A DNA stretch of 19,861 bases from assembly GCA_002314435.1 (NCBI GenBank), contig DCFV01000111.1, forward strand, positions 8,315 to 28,175, given 5' to 3'. Below are positions 1 through 7,396 of this stretch, one piece after another (the first letter of the stretch is position 1; every line of letters starts with the position of its first letter). Under the pieces are notes generated by a model, which was not told where the DNA came from, did no database searches, and worked only from the letters and a program-made list of their open reading frames with translations. The translations under genes were made by a program, and so were the position numbers. Source of the stretch: Acidobacteriaceae bacterium UBA1795. Lineage in GTDB: Bacteria > Acidobacteriota > Terriglobia > Terriglobales > Acidobacteriaceae.

Positions 1-1235
1 GAGAGCAGGAGGAAGATCAGCGTAGAGCCAAGACCGACGCGGAGGCTGGTGCGGTCACTAATGGCGCCTATAATCTGCGGCGAGAAGGTGTCGCCAAAGC
101 AATGAATGATGAACAGGTTGAGACCCACTGCGGCGGCGCGCATCTGGCCGCTGACTGAGTTCAAGATGGCGGCGTTCAGCGGCCCGGTGTTGAGGAAGAG
201 GAAGAACTCGGCCGCAGCCAACGATGGCACAGACCAGCGCGGTGGCCCGAAGAACAGCATGATGCCGCAAGGCAGGGTCAGGGCCACGCTCCAGAATGAC
301 AGCAGATAGAGGGCGCGATGGTTGGTGTGCAGCCAGCGGTGGGCGATCCAGCCTCCAATCAGGGTACCTAGGATTCCGTCGACGACCGTGATCGCTCCGA
401 CGATCTGGCTGGAGGTGCCGACCGAGTAGCCGGCAACGCGACGCAGGAACTCCGGTACCCAGGACGAGATGCCGCCCATAGCGAAGGTTAGGGTGGCCAG
501 GCCGAATGTGGCGGTGAGAAAGGCGGAGTTTGTGAAAAGCCCTCGGAAGGTGGCGCGGCCGCGGGTAACGGGCAGATGGTCAGAGGCGCCACGCTCCGGT
601 TCCTTGCCCAGCCAGCCATAGAGAGCGGCAATCACGATTCCCGGAATGGCGCAAAGGAAGAACGGCGCACGCCAGCCCCAAAGCGTGCCCAGTTGTCCGC
701 CCGCTATGTAGCCCAGCGCCGCGCCGACAGGAATCGCGATGTAAAAGATCGAAAGGACGCGGTTGCGCTCGCGCTCCGGGTAGAAGTCGGCCAGCACGGC
801 TGGGGCGAAGATGCCGAATGTGGCCTCACCGACGCCGACCAGTGCGTGGCGAAAGTAGAGGGTCCAGTAGTCGTGAACCCAGGCGGTGGCCAGAGTGGCC
901 AGGCTCCACAGAATCGCACCGCCAATGATGAGCGGCTTGCGCGGCAGGCGGTTGCCCAGCCAGCCGGAGATCGGCGCAGCGAACATGTAGCACAGGAACA
1001 GGGCTGTAGTGAGCGCGCCCATCTGCTGGTCAGTCGAGTGGAACTCGCGCTGGATAAGTGACAGCTCGCCGGGCAGGATGTAGCGGTCGATGTAGTTGAG
1101 CAGGTTGAGCCCGAGCAGCAGGAGGAGCGTCCCCAGGGCGGGGTGCAGTCGGGCGCGAACAGCTGGTGCCAACTGGGGCAATCTGGCTCGATTCCAAATG
1201 AAGTTGGGTGTGGGCCAAGGAATATCACAGCGCAT
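1..1235 (-). CDS. Spinster-like MFS transporter (partial, C-terminus off the left edge)
   Basis: This is an inner-membrane major facilitator superfamily transporter. About 411 codons are visible and the frame is open to the left edge, so the last residues are missing. I read it by translating the reverse complement. The start is an ATG at 1235 (MRCDIPWPTPN), giving a short cytoplasmic N-terminus before the first helix, which carries an Asp-Arg pair (LNYIDRY, residues 50-51). Other matches to the spinster-like branch are the segment GVGEATFGIFAPAVLADFYP after the first helices and the late segment NTGPLNAAILNSV followed by HCFGDTFSPQIIGAISDR. Members of that branch move lipids or lysolipids in animals and some bacteria; bacterial substrates are mostly unknown. 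It lies 41 bases downstream of queF on the same strand and may be cotranscribed. The family call is good; the substrate is not known. Confidence 0.85.
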   Translation of the reverse strand, partial: MRCDIPWPTPNFIWNRARLPQLAPAVRARLHPALGTLLLLLGLNLLNYIDRYILPGELSLIQREFHSTDQQMGALTTALFLCYMFAAPISGWLGNRLPRKPLIIGGAILWSLATLATAWVHDYWTLYFRHALVGVGEATFGIFAPAVLADFYPERERNRVLSIFYIAIPVGAALGYIAGGQLGTLWGWRAPFFLCAIPGIVIAALYGWLGKEPERGASDHLPVTRGRATFRGLFTNSAFLTATFGLATLTFAMGGISSWVPEFLRRVAGYSVGTSSQIVGAITVVDGILGTLIGGWIAHRWLHTNHRALYLLSFWSVALTLPCGIMLFFGPPRWSVPSLAAAEFFLFLNTGPLNAAILNSVSGQMRAAAVGLNLFIIHCFGDTFSPQIIGAISDRTSLRVGLGSTLIFLLL

Positions 1236-1276
1236 GCGGCCCTGCCCAGCGCAGAAGCAGACAGGGCCGACCGAGG

Positions 1277-1675
1277 CTATTCCTTTGGGCGTGGCCAGCG
1301 GGCTTCAACAGTGGTAGCAATGCCGCCGCGGGGGCGAAACTCGCCGCGCACCACGGCCCATACCGGGTCGGCGGCCTTCACCACGTCTTCCAGCACCTGG
1401 TTGACGATGTTCTCCTGGAAAATGCCCAGGTTGCGGTAACTGAACAGGTATTCCTTGAGAGACTTGAGCTCGAGGCAGCGCTCACGGGGCATGTAGCGGA
1501 TGGAGAGCGCGCCAAAGTCCGGCAGGCCGGTCTTGGGGCACACCGAGGTTAATTCGGGGTCGTCGATGATGATTTCGTAACCGGGAAAGTGATTTTGCCA
1601 CGTCTCAATGGGAGGAAACGGAAAATCGAGCCCAGCCTTGGCGTGGTCGTCTGTGTAGCGGGGTTCTGCTGCCAT
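1277..1675 (-). CDS. queF: NADPH-dependent 7-cyano-7-deazaguanine (preQ0) reductase QueF
   Basis: QueF reduces preQ0 to preQ1 with NADPH in the cytoplasm, a late step before queuosine is put into tRNA. The 132-residue protein has the length of the short, single-domain QueF type. The nucleophilic cysteine is in SVCPKTGLPDFG (Cys46), followed by the catalytic Asp53. The NADPH-binding motif ELKSLKEY is at 69-76, and the substrate-binding glutamate is Glu88 in FQENIVN. The residue before this glutamate, usually His in the Bacillus enzyme, is Gln here. The frame is open to 1720, but the ATG at 1675 is preferred: GAGG lies just upstream and the protein then begins at the usual family position. Its leader (1676-1760) folds into a hairpin with possible pseudoknot pairing. 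The gene diverges from the efflux adaptor gene. Confidence 0.95.
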   Translation of the reverse strand: MAAEPRYTDDHAKAGLDFPFPPIETWQNHFPGYEIIIDDPELTSVCPKTGLPDFGALSIRYMPRERCLELKSLKEYLFSYRNLGIFQENIVNQVLEDVVKAADPVWAVVRGEFRPRGGIATTVEARWPRPKE

Positions 1676-1714
1676 GTCCTCATTGTAAGGGGAATACCTG
1701 GAGGTGCAGAAATG

Positions 1715-1758
1715 GAACACCGGCGGATTTTTATGCTCCCTCGGGGTAGTTCAGGGAG
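1715..1758 (-). promoter_or_regulatory. Hairpin with possible H-type pseudoknot in the queF leader
   Basis: On the minus strand CTCCCT (1758-1753) pairs perfectly with AGGGAG (1741-1736) around an 11-base loop. An A-rich linker containing ATAAAAA follows. The downstream GGTGTTC (1721-1715) can pair with GAACTACC in the loop (1752-1745), leaving one bulged T. This is the overall shape of a small pseudoknotted riboswitch, and the 7-deazaguanine context would suit a preQ1 sensor. The loop and tail do not match the known preQ1-I consensus, so the class is not established. The same inverted repeat could instead be a protein operator for the divergent adaptor gene. Confidence 0.35.
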
Positions 1759-1761
1759 TCC

Positions 1762-1769
1762 TATATACT
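1762..1769. promoter_or_regulatory. Shared AT-rich -10 box of the divergent queF / adaptor promoters
   Basis: The block TATATACT reads TATACT on the plus strand (1764-1769), upstream of the adaptor start at 1786, and TATATA on the minus strand (1767-1762). Minus-strand transcription from it would begin almost at the leader hairpin of queF. No convincing -35 box is seen for either direction, so this rests on the -10 similarity and the divergent arrangement only. Confidence 0.3.
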
Positions 1770-1785
1770 GTCTCAGGTCATAGGG

Positions 1786-3033
1786 ATGGCGAAAGAAAGA
1801 AAAGCATTGGACAGGCGCTGGATGTGGATTGGCGCCGCCGCGGTGGTAGTAATTGCGTTTTTCTCAATACGGTCGCTCACACGGGAGCGGCTGCCGGTCC
1901 GCGTTGCGCAGGCCGCCCATCAGTCGTTGGCGACCACGCTGAGCACCAACGGCAAGGTGGAGCCAGAGAACAACTACTCATTTCCGAGCCCTATATCCGC
2001 AGTTATCAAGGACGTGTATGTAAAGGCGGGCGAACAGGTGTCGGCCGGAAAAGTACTGCTGGTGCTGGACAACATGGACGCGCGCGCCCGATTGGCAACG
2101 GCCGAGAGCGCGGTGAAGGCGGCGCAGGCCGCCCTCGACTCCGTGGAGCATAACGGGTCGCTGGAGCAGCGCCAGGCGGACGCATCCAACCTTGAGCGCT
2201 ACCGACTGGACCGCGACCAGGCGCAGCGAAATCTCGATGCACTGACTAAGCTTGCGGCGACCGGCGCTGCCTCGGCCAGCGAAGTCTCGGCCGCTCGGCA
2301 GCAACTGCAGACGGCGGAAGTCGCCCTGAGCGCTGCCGAGCGTAGCAACCACGGGCGCTACTCATCCTTCGAGCTGGCGCGCGCGCAAGCCTCTCTGTCC
2401 GATGCCGAGGCCAATGCCGCAGCCGCCCGCGACGTGCTGGCCCGAACGACTTTCCGTGCCCCCTTCGCAGGAACGGTCTACAGCATTGATGCCAGACGCA
2501 CCGAGTTTGCCGAAACGGGCAAGGTTCTGCTGGAGATGGCAGACCTGCGCCATATGCGTGTGCGCGCCTACTTCGACGAGCCGGAGATCGGTCGTCTGGC
2601 GGTGGGTCAGCCCATCGAAATCAAGTGGGATGCCAAGCCGGAAAAGGTATGGCATGGACACATTGTGCAGGTTCCCATCACCGTCATTACCTACACCACG
2701 CGCACCGTGGGCGAGGTGCTGATCGCGATTGACGGCGGCGCCGATGAGGACCTTTTACCAGACACCGATGTGACCGTGAGCGTCACCATCGCCAGCCAGT
2801 CCAATGTGCTGAGCGTACCGCGTGAGGCGCTCTACACCGAGAACGGTAAGCCCTACGTCTACAAGGTGATCAACAATGGCGGCGAGTTGAAAAGGACGCC
2901 TGTGGTTGTCGGAGCCTTCAACCTGACCCAGGTTTCGATCCTTTCCGGACTTCAGGAGGGCGATACCGTGGCGACGGGCACCACTACCGGGCAACCCCTG
3001 CAGATTGGCGTGCCCATCAAGGCGATTCAGTGA
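1786..3033 (+). CDS. HlyD/MacA-type efflux periplasmic adaptor (membrane fusion protein)
   Basis: This 415-residue protein is a membrane fusion protein of the kind that links an inner-membrane pump to a TolC-type channel. A single membrane anchor spans roughly residues 13-28. The first lipoyl half follows (about 68-95, KDVYVKAGEQVSAGKVLLVLD), then a long alanine- and glutamine-rich helical hairpin (about 100-215), then the second lipoyl half (TFRAPFAGTVYSIDARRTEF, from 222) and beta-barrel and membrane-proximal domains to the end. It starts the plus-strand unit and its stop overlaps the TPR gene start (GTGA). No inner-membrane pump (ABC, RND or MFS) is encoded beside it on this strand, which is unusual. 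The substrate is unknown. Confidence 0.9.
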   Translation: MAKERKALDRRWMWIGAAAVVVIAFFSIRSLTRERLPVRVAQAAHQSLATTLSTNGKVEPENNYSFPSPISAVIKDVYVKAGEQVSAGKVLLVLDNMDARARLATAESAVKAAQAALDSVEHNGSLEQRQADASNLERYRLDRDQAQRNLDALTKLAATGAASASEVSAARQQLQTAEVALSAAERSNHGRYSSFELARAQASLSDAEANAAAARDVLARTTFRAPFAGTVYSIDARRTEFAETGKVLLEMADLRHMRVRAYFDEPEIGRLAVGQPIEIKWDAKPEKVWHGHIVQVPITVITYTTRTVGEVLIAIDGGADEDLLPDTDVTVSVTIASQSNVLSVPREALYTENGKPYVYKVINNGGELKRTPVVVGAFNLTQVSILSGLQEGDTVATGTTTGQPLQIGVPIKAIQ

Positions 3034-3992
3034 GAAGCCTTCTCGCAAACGGAGTGCTCGCAGCGGCTGTGGTTCTGTGTGCGCCTGCCGAATTGGCCCG
3101 CGCCGCGTCAGGACCAGCAGGCGCGGCCCTGCAGGCCGGCGAGGCGGACAAGGCGTTGGCGCTGCTGAATACCCTGCCGGCCACCGCCGAGACGCACAAT
3201 CTGCGCTGCCGCGTGCTGCTGACGCTGGAACGTTGGGACGCGGCCGCAACCGAGTGCGAACAGGCCGTGCGCATGGACGGGCAAAGCTCGAACTACCACC
3301 TTTGGCTGGGACGCGCCCTGGGCGAGCGTGCTGATCGCGCCTCGTTCATGAGCGCCTTCTCGCTCGGCAAGCGCGTGCGGGTGGAGTTTGAAACCGCCGT
3401 GCAATTGGACCCGCGGAACGCTGACGCGCTCGCGGACCTGGGCGAGTTCTACAACTCTGCTCCCGGCATTGTGGGCGGCGGCGCGGACAAGGCCGAGAAT
3501 ACGGCTGCGCAACTCGATAAGGTGGACCCGGCGCGCGCACACCAGCTGCGCGGCTGGACCGCCGAGAGCAAGAAGGACTATGGCACAGCCGAGCGCGAGC
3601 TGAGAGCCGCCGTAACCATGGATCCTCATCCGGCATTTGCCTGGATGTCAGTGGCCAGCTTCTATCGCCGCCGCCAGCGTTGGGACGATCTGGACGCAGC
3701 ACTGCAAAGCGGCATAAAGGCTGCACAGCGCGATCGGCAAGCGGCTGTAGCGCTGTACGACGGCGCGTCGATCCTGACCAGAGCCAACCGCAATCTGACA
3801 CTGGCGGCCAAAATGTTCGAGGACTATCTGGCGAGCACGGCGAAGACCGAGGAAGCCCCGGCTTTTGTGGCGCACACACGGCTCGCGAAGGTAAAGGCGC
3901 AGTTGGGCGACAAGGCCGGCGCCGAGCAGGAACGCAGCGCTGCACTGGCTCTCGCACACGACTACAAACCCGCACTGGAACTCAAGTTTTGA
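3030..3992 (+). CDS. Exported tetratricopeptide-repeat protein
   Basis: This is a 320-residue protein with a Sec-type signal peptide (basic MRSLLANG, hydrophobic stretch to about residue 20, probable cleavage after ALARA-like ELARA near 25). The mature part is made of helical pairs with TPR spacing, for example NLRCRVLLTLERWDAAATEC (about 57-76), FETAVQLDPRNADALADLGEF (120-140) and the later ERELRAAVTMDP segment. It is therefore probably a periplasmic scaffold binding another protein. The start is a GTG at 3030 that overlaps the adaptor stop by four bases, so the two are translationally coupled. The TolC-type gene begins five bases after its stop. The role is unknown; the tight context suggests it assists assembly or function of the adaptor and outer-membrane channel. 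Confidence 0.85.
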   Translation: MRSLLANGVLAAAVVLCAPAELARAASGPAGAALQAGEADKALALLNTLPATAETHNLRCRVLLTLERWDAAATECEQAVRMDGQSSNYHLWLGRALGERADRASFMSAFSLGKRVRVEFETAVQLDPRNADALADLGEFYNSAPGIVGGGADKAENTAAQLDKVDPARAHQLRGWTAESKKDYGTAERELRAAVTMDPHPAFAWMSVASFYRRRQRWDDLDAALQSGIKAAQRDRQAAVALYDGASILTRANRNLTLAAKMFEDYLASTAKTEEAPAFVAHTRLAKVKAQLGDKAGAEQERSAALALAHDYKPALELKF

Positions 3993-3997
3993 CCGGA

Positions 3998-5329
3998 ATG
4001 CAATTGGAGAAGACCGGAATCACAAAGCGCACGGCCTTGCTGGTCGCCCTTCTGGGTGCGGTGCTGATGCCCGCCTGCGGCCGCATGTCAGCCCAGGTTT
4101 CGCTGGCTACGGTTGTCGATCTGGCGCAGCGCAACAGCTCCGCCGTACGGCTGGCTGACGCCGATCAGCGCAAGGCAGCAGCGGCATTGTCAGAGGCCAA
4201 GGACGTGGTGTTTCCTTCCCTCACGTTCAGCTCGGGCATTCCCGTCTTTCCTTCCGCGGGCTTCTCCGGAACACCCTCGTCCATCTGGAGCGGCACTGTC
4301 GAGTCGCAGATATTCAGCCCGATGCAAAAGCTGTATATCAGTGGCGCCCGTAACGGCCTGCTCGCGGCTGAGGCCAACCTGAAGGATGCTCGCGAGCAGG
4401 CGGCCCTGGAGGCGGCAACCGCCTATCTTGAGCTGGACACCGTAAGCCAAGAGATGAGCGCTGCATACCAGCAGGAGGCGGGCGCCGGTCGAATGGTCGA
4501 GATCGAAAAGCAGCGCGCCGAGGCTGGAGTGGACCCGCTCAACGACTTGTTGGAAGCCCAACTCGCGGCAGCCCAGATACGGCTCAAACGCATCCATCTG
4601 CAGTCGCGTACCGCGACGCTTGCCCAGCAACTGGCCACGCTGACCGGGCTGCCGGTGGGCTCCATCATGCCCGACCACACCAGTATTCCGGAGATTCCTC
4701 CGGTAAGCGGCGAGCTCTCTCCGCGAGTGCTCGAGGGCGTTCAGTCGGCTCGGCTCAACGCCAACTCCAAGTTCCTGACAGCCAAGGGTGACTACGAATC
4801 CACATTTCTTCCCCAGTTCAACTTTGTGGCCCAGTACAACCGCAACACTACGATCCTGAACAACGCGGACTACTACTACGCACACCCGATTCCGACCAAC
4901 AACTTCGGATCGGGGATTTCAATTCAGGTGCCGGTATTCGACCTGATCCGCCGTGCCAAGGCGCGTCAATCCGCTGCCGACGCCCTGCGCGCCAAGGTGG
5001 AGGCGGAACAGGCCGAGCACCAGAACGATGTCGCGATCGCCTCGCTGACCGGCAGCATCCGCGAGTTGGACGCGCTGGCTGAGATTGCGAAGCTAAAGCA
5101 GGAGATCGCAGAGAATCAGCTCAAGACCGTGCAGACGCAGCTCCAGTTCGGCAGCGGATCCGGCACCTCTGCACAGCTTTCTCCCAAGTCCGAAGAGCTG
5201 GCACGCATTGACGGCAGCCAGAAGCAACAGGAGGCCCTGGATGCCGGTTTCGACCTGGCCAAGGCACGCCTGAACCTGCTACGTGCGTTGGGCCACATGG
5301 ATGATTGGTTGCGTACGCTCAACAAATAG
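3998..5329 (+). CDS. TolC-family outer-membrane efflux protein
   Basis: This 443-residue protein belongs to the trimeric outer-membrane channel family. After a basic start and hydrophobic signal sequence (about residues 11-26) come two repeats of long alanine/glutamine-rich helices. An early segment is typical of the family (LATVVDLAQRNSSAVRLADADQRKAAAALSEAK), and the second-half counterpart (IPVFDLIRRAKARQSAADALRAKVEAE with its lead-in) resembles the usual IPLFD-type motif. A Cys in LMPACGRM could be a weak lipobox. The frame is open upstream to 3680, but that part lies inside the TPR gene; the ATG at 3998 gives a proper signal peptide and five-base spacing. It completes an adaptor-TPR-channel set. 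The next gene, hpnJ, starts 54 bases on. Confidence 0.9.
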   Translation: MQLEKTGITKRTALLVALLGAVLMPACGRMSAQVSLATVVDLAQRNSSAVRLADADQRKAAAALSEAKDVVFPSLTFSSGIPVFPSAGFSGTPSSIWSGTVESQIFSPMQKLYISGARNGLLAAEANLKDAREQAALEAATAYLELDTVSQEMSAAYQQEAGAGRMVEIEKQRAEAGVDPLNDLLEAQLAAAQIRLKRIHLQSRTATLAQQLATLTGLPVGSIMPDHTSIPEIPPVSGELSPRVLEGVQSARLNANSKFLTAKGDYESTFLPQFNFVAQYNRNTTILNNADYYYAHPIPTNNFGSGISIQVPVFDLIRRAKARQSAADALRAKVEAEQAEHQNDVAIASLTGSIRELDALAEIAKLKQEIAENQLKTVQTQLQFGSGSGTSAQLSPKSEELARIDGSQKQQEALDAGFDLAKARLNLLRALGHMDDWLRTLNK

Positions 5330-5383
5330 CTGGGATTCCGCTTAAAGGCGGCGAAAACCTCCGCGAATGGTAAAATTAAAGAG

Positions 5384-6862
5384 ATGTCTAAGCCTTTGAA
5401 GACCCTGTTTCTGAACCCGCCGTCCTTTGAGAATTTTGATGGCGGCGCGAGCTCGCGCTGGCCCGCCACGCGTGAGATTGAATCCTACTGGTACCCGGTT
5501 TGGCTGACCTATCCTGCCGGCCTGCTGGAGGGTTCGCGCCTGCTCGACGCGCCTCCCCATCACGTCTCCGCGGAAGAAACCATCCAGATCTGCAAAGACT
5601 ACGAGTTCCTGGTGCTGTTCACCTCGACCGTGGGCTGGGAGGGCGACCAGCGGCTGGCAGAAGCGATCAAGGAAGCGAATCCGTCGATTCGTGTCGCATT
5701 TGTTGGGCCTCCAGTGACCACCGATCCTGATCGCGCGCTGAACGAGTGTGCTGCGCTGGACTTCATCTGCCGCCGCGAGTTCGACCATGCAATCGTCGAG
5801 TTTGCCAACGGCAAGCCGCGCAACGAAATCCTCGGCATCAGCTACAAGCAGGACGGCAAGATCGTGCACAACCCGGATCGCCCGCAGGTGGAAGACCTGG
5901 ACGCGATGCCTTGGGCCACGAAGATCTACAAGCGCGACCTGGACGTGACGCGCTACAACGTGCCCTTCCTGCTGCACCCGTATATCTCGCTCTACTCCAC
6001 GCGCGGCTGCCCGGCGCAGTGCACCTTCTGCCTGTGGCCGCAGACGCTCAGCGGACATGCATGGCGCAAGCGTTCGACCGACGACGTGGCCGCGGAACTG
6101 GCATGGGCGAAGGAGAACTTCCCCGAGGTGAAGGAGTTCTTCTTTGACGACGACACATTCAACATCCAGAAGGCGCGCACCATTGAGCTGTGCGCGAAGC
6201 TGAAACCGTTGAATCTGACGTGGAGTTGCACTTCGCGTGTAACCACAGACTACGAGACGCTGAAGGCGATGAAGGAAGCCGGCTGCCGGCTGCTCATCGT
6301 GGGCTTCGAGTCGGGCGATCCGCAGATTCTGAAGAACATCAAGAAGGGCGCCACGGTTGAGCGTGCGCGCGCCTTTGCCAAGGACTGCCACGACCTCGGA
6401 CTGGTCATCCACGGCGACTTTATCCTGGGCCTGCCCGGCGAGACCAAGGAGTCAATCCGCAACACGATCAACTTCGCCAAGACGCTGGACGTCGAAACCA
6501 TCCAGGTTTCTATTGCGCACGCGTACCCAGGCACCGAGTTCTACGATTTCGCCAAGGCCAACGGCTTCATCACCAACGAAAAGATGGAAGACGGCGGCGG
6601 ACACCAAATGGCGCACATCGAGTACCCTGGCCTGCCCGTCGATTACGTGATGGAGATGGTGCACCGCTTCTACGACGAGTACTACTTCCGTCCTAAGGCA
6701 GCATTCCGCGTGATCTGGAAGGCAATTATCAACCGCGATGTGCCGCGCCTCTACATAGAGGCGAAGGCGTTCCTGAAGCTTCGCGCACAGCGCAACCGCA
6801 TGGTGAAGGAAGCGCGCGCCAAGCAGGCTGATCCGAACGCACCCGTGAGCGCCGGCGCGTAA
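5384..6862 (+). CDS. hpnJ: Hopanoid biosynthesis radical SAM protein HpnJ
   Basis: HpnJ is a radical SAM enzyme needed to make the cyclitol (five-membered ring) head group of bacteriohopanetetrol cyclitol ether, acting after HpnI and HpnK. The 492-residue protein has an N-terminal domain (about 1-190) shaped like the cobalamin-binding domain of class B enzymes but without a DxHxxG motif, then the radical SAM core. The 4Fe-4S cysteines are in STRGCPAQCTFCLWP (Cys209, Cys213, Cys216). SAM-domain segments follow (FFFDDDTFN; GFESGDPQILKNIKKG; GDFILGLPGETKES). The start ATG has only a weak AAAGAG ribosome site. It follows the TolC-type gene on the same strand and ends at a strong hairpin. hpnI and hpnK are not in the window, so whether the cyclitol is made cannot be decided here. 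Confidence 0.9.
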   Translation: MSKPLKTLFLNPPSFENFDGGASSRWPATREIESYWYPVWLTYPAGLLEGSRLLDAPPHHVSAEETIQICKDYEFLVLFTSTVGWEGDQRLAEAIKEANPSIRVAFVGPPVTTDPDRALNECAALDFICRREFDHAIVEFANGKPRNEILGISYKQDGKIVHNPDRPQVEDLDAMPWATKIYKRDLDVTRYNVPFLLHPYISLYSTRGCPAQCTFCLWPQTLSGHAWRKRSTDDVAAELAWAKENFPEVKEFFFDDDTFNIQKARTIELCAKLKPLNLTWSCTSRVTTDYETLKAMKEAGCRLLIVGFESGDPQILKNIKKGATVERARAFAKDCHDLGLVIHGDFILGLPGETKESIRNTINFAKTLDVETIQVSIAHAYPGTEFYDFAKANGFITNEKMEDGGGHQMAHIEYPGLPVDYVMEMVHRFYDEYYFRPKAAFRVIWKAIINRDVPRLYIEAKAFLKLRAQRNRMVKEARAKQADPNAPVSAGA

Positions 6863-6884
6863 TCAACCCGGCACGCTAACCCCT

Positions 6885-6924
6885 GAGGGCGGCTCGCAAT
6901 CTGAGTCCGCCCTCGTCTTCTTGT
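6885..6924 (+). terminator. Rho-independent-type terminator after hpnJ
   Basis: GAGGGCGGCTC (6885-6895) pairs with GAGTCCGCCCTC (6903-6914) around a 7-base loop, with one bulged T. The pairing is followed by a T-rich tail GTCTTCTTGT. It lies 22 bases past the hpnJ stop and before the DMT gene pair, so it probably ends or reduces transcription from the hpnJ unit. Confidence 0.7.
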
Positions 6925-6952
6925 ATCTGAAGAAGGGACAGACCACATCCAG

Positions 6953-7396
6953 ATGGTGGAACATAGACTCTCACCGCGGCAGTACGCAATTCTGGGCTCG
7001 GTCGCGCTGTGCGCGCCGCTCGGTGACACCTTTCTGTCGCGCGGCATGACACAATTGGGTCCGATTTCGCTGGCCCATCCCGGCTCTCTGATCGCAGCTG
7101 TCTTCACACCGTGGATCGCGCTCGGCATCGCGCTGCTGATCGGCTTCTTCGCCAGCTACCTCACCGCGCTCTCCTGGGCGGATCTCACGTTTGTTCTGCC
7201 GGCCACAGCATTCGGCAACGTGATCGTGGCGCTGCTCTCGCGCTTCTGGCTGCACGAGCCCATCTCTCTGCAGCGTTGGGCTGGGATTGCGCTGATCACC
7301 GTGGGCGTGGGCTTTGTGGCCAACGGACCGTCGCTCACCGAGCGGCCCGCTGAGATCCCTCTGGACAAAGTGCTCGAACAGGAGCAGGCGCAATGA
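6953..7396 (+). CDS. Small DMT/EamA-type membrane protein, first half of a pair
   Basis: This 147-residue protein has four predicted transmembrane helices (about 12-30, 42-62, 65-95, 108-125) and a short charged cytoplasmic tail. The segment LSWADLTFVLPATAFGNVIVALLSRFWLHEPISLQRWAGI has the pattern of the second half of drug/metabolite transporter repeats. Proteins of this size work as dimers; the closest functional models are paired flippases such as ArnE/ArnF, or small multidrug resistance proteins. Its stop overlaps the start of the next gene (ATGA), whose product is a related 4-TM protein, so the two probably form a heterodimer. Its own ribosome site is poor. The substrate is unknown. Its place beside hpnJ suggests a polyprenyl-linked sugar or a hopanoid, as an inference. 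Confidence 0.8.
   Translation: MVEHRLSPRQYAILGSVALCAPLGDTFLSRGMTQLGPISLAHPGSLIAAVFTPWIALGIALLIGFFASYLTALSWADLTFVLPATAFGNVIVALLSRFWLHEPISLQRWAGIALITVGVGFVANGPSLTERPAEIPLDKVLEQEQAQ

Noticed and set aside
704..1228. 174-codon minus-strand frame
   Set aside because: Its Cys/Ser/Thr-rich composition is typical of a wrong frame. The MFS transporter frame through the same bases gives clear transmembrane helices and continues to the left edge.
3680..3997. N-terminal extension of the TolC-type protein
   Set aside because: The added 106 residues lie within the TPR gene in another frame and are Arg-rich. The ATG at 3998 gives a signal peptide directly.
5342..6412. 356-codon open frame on the minus strand
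   Set aside because: It is antisense to hpnJ, which has the radical SAM cysteine motif and normal family length. The minus-strand translation shows no domain.
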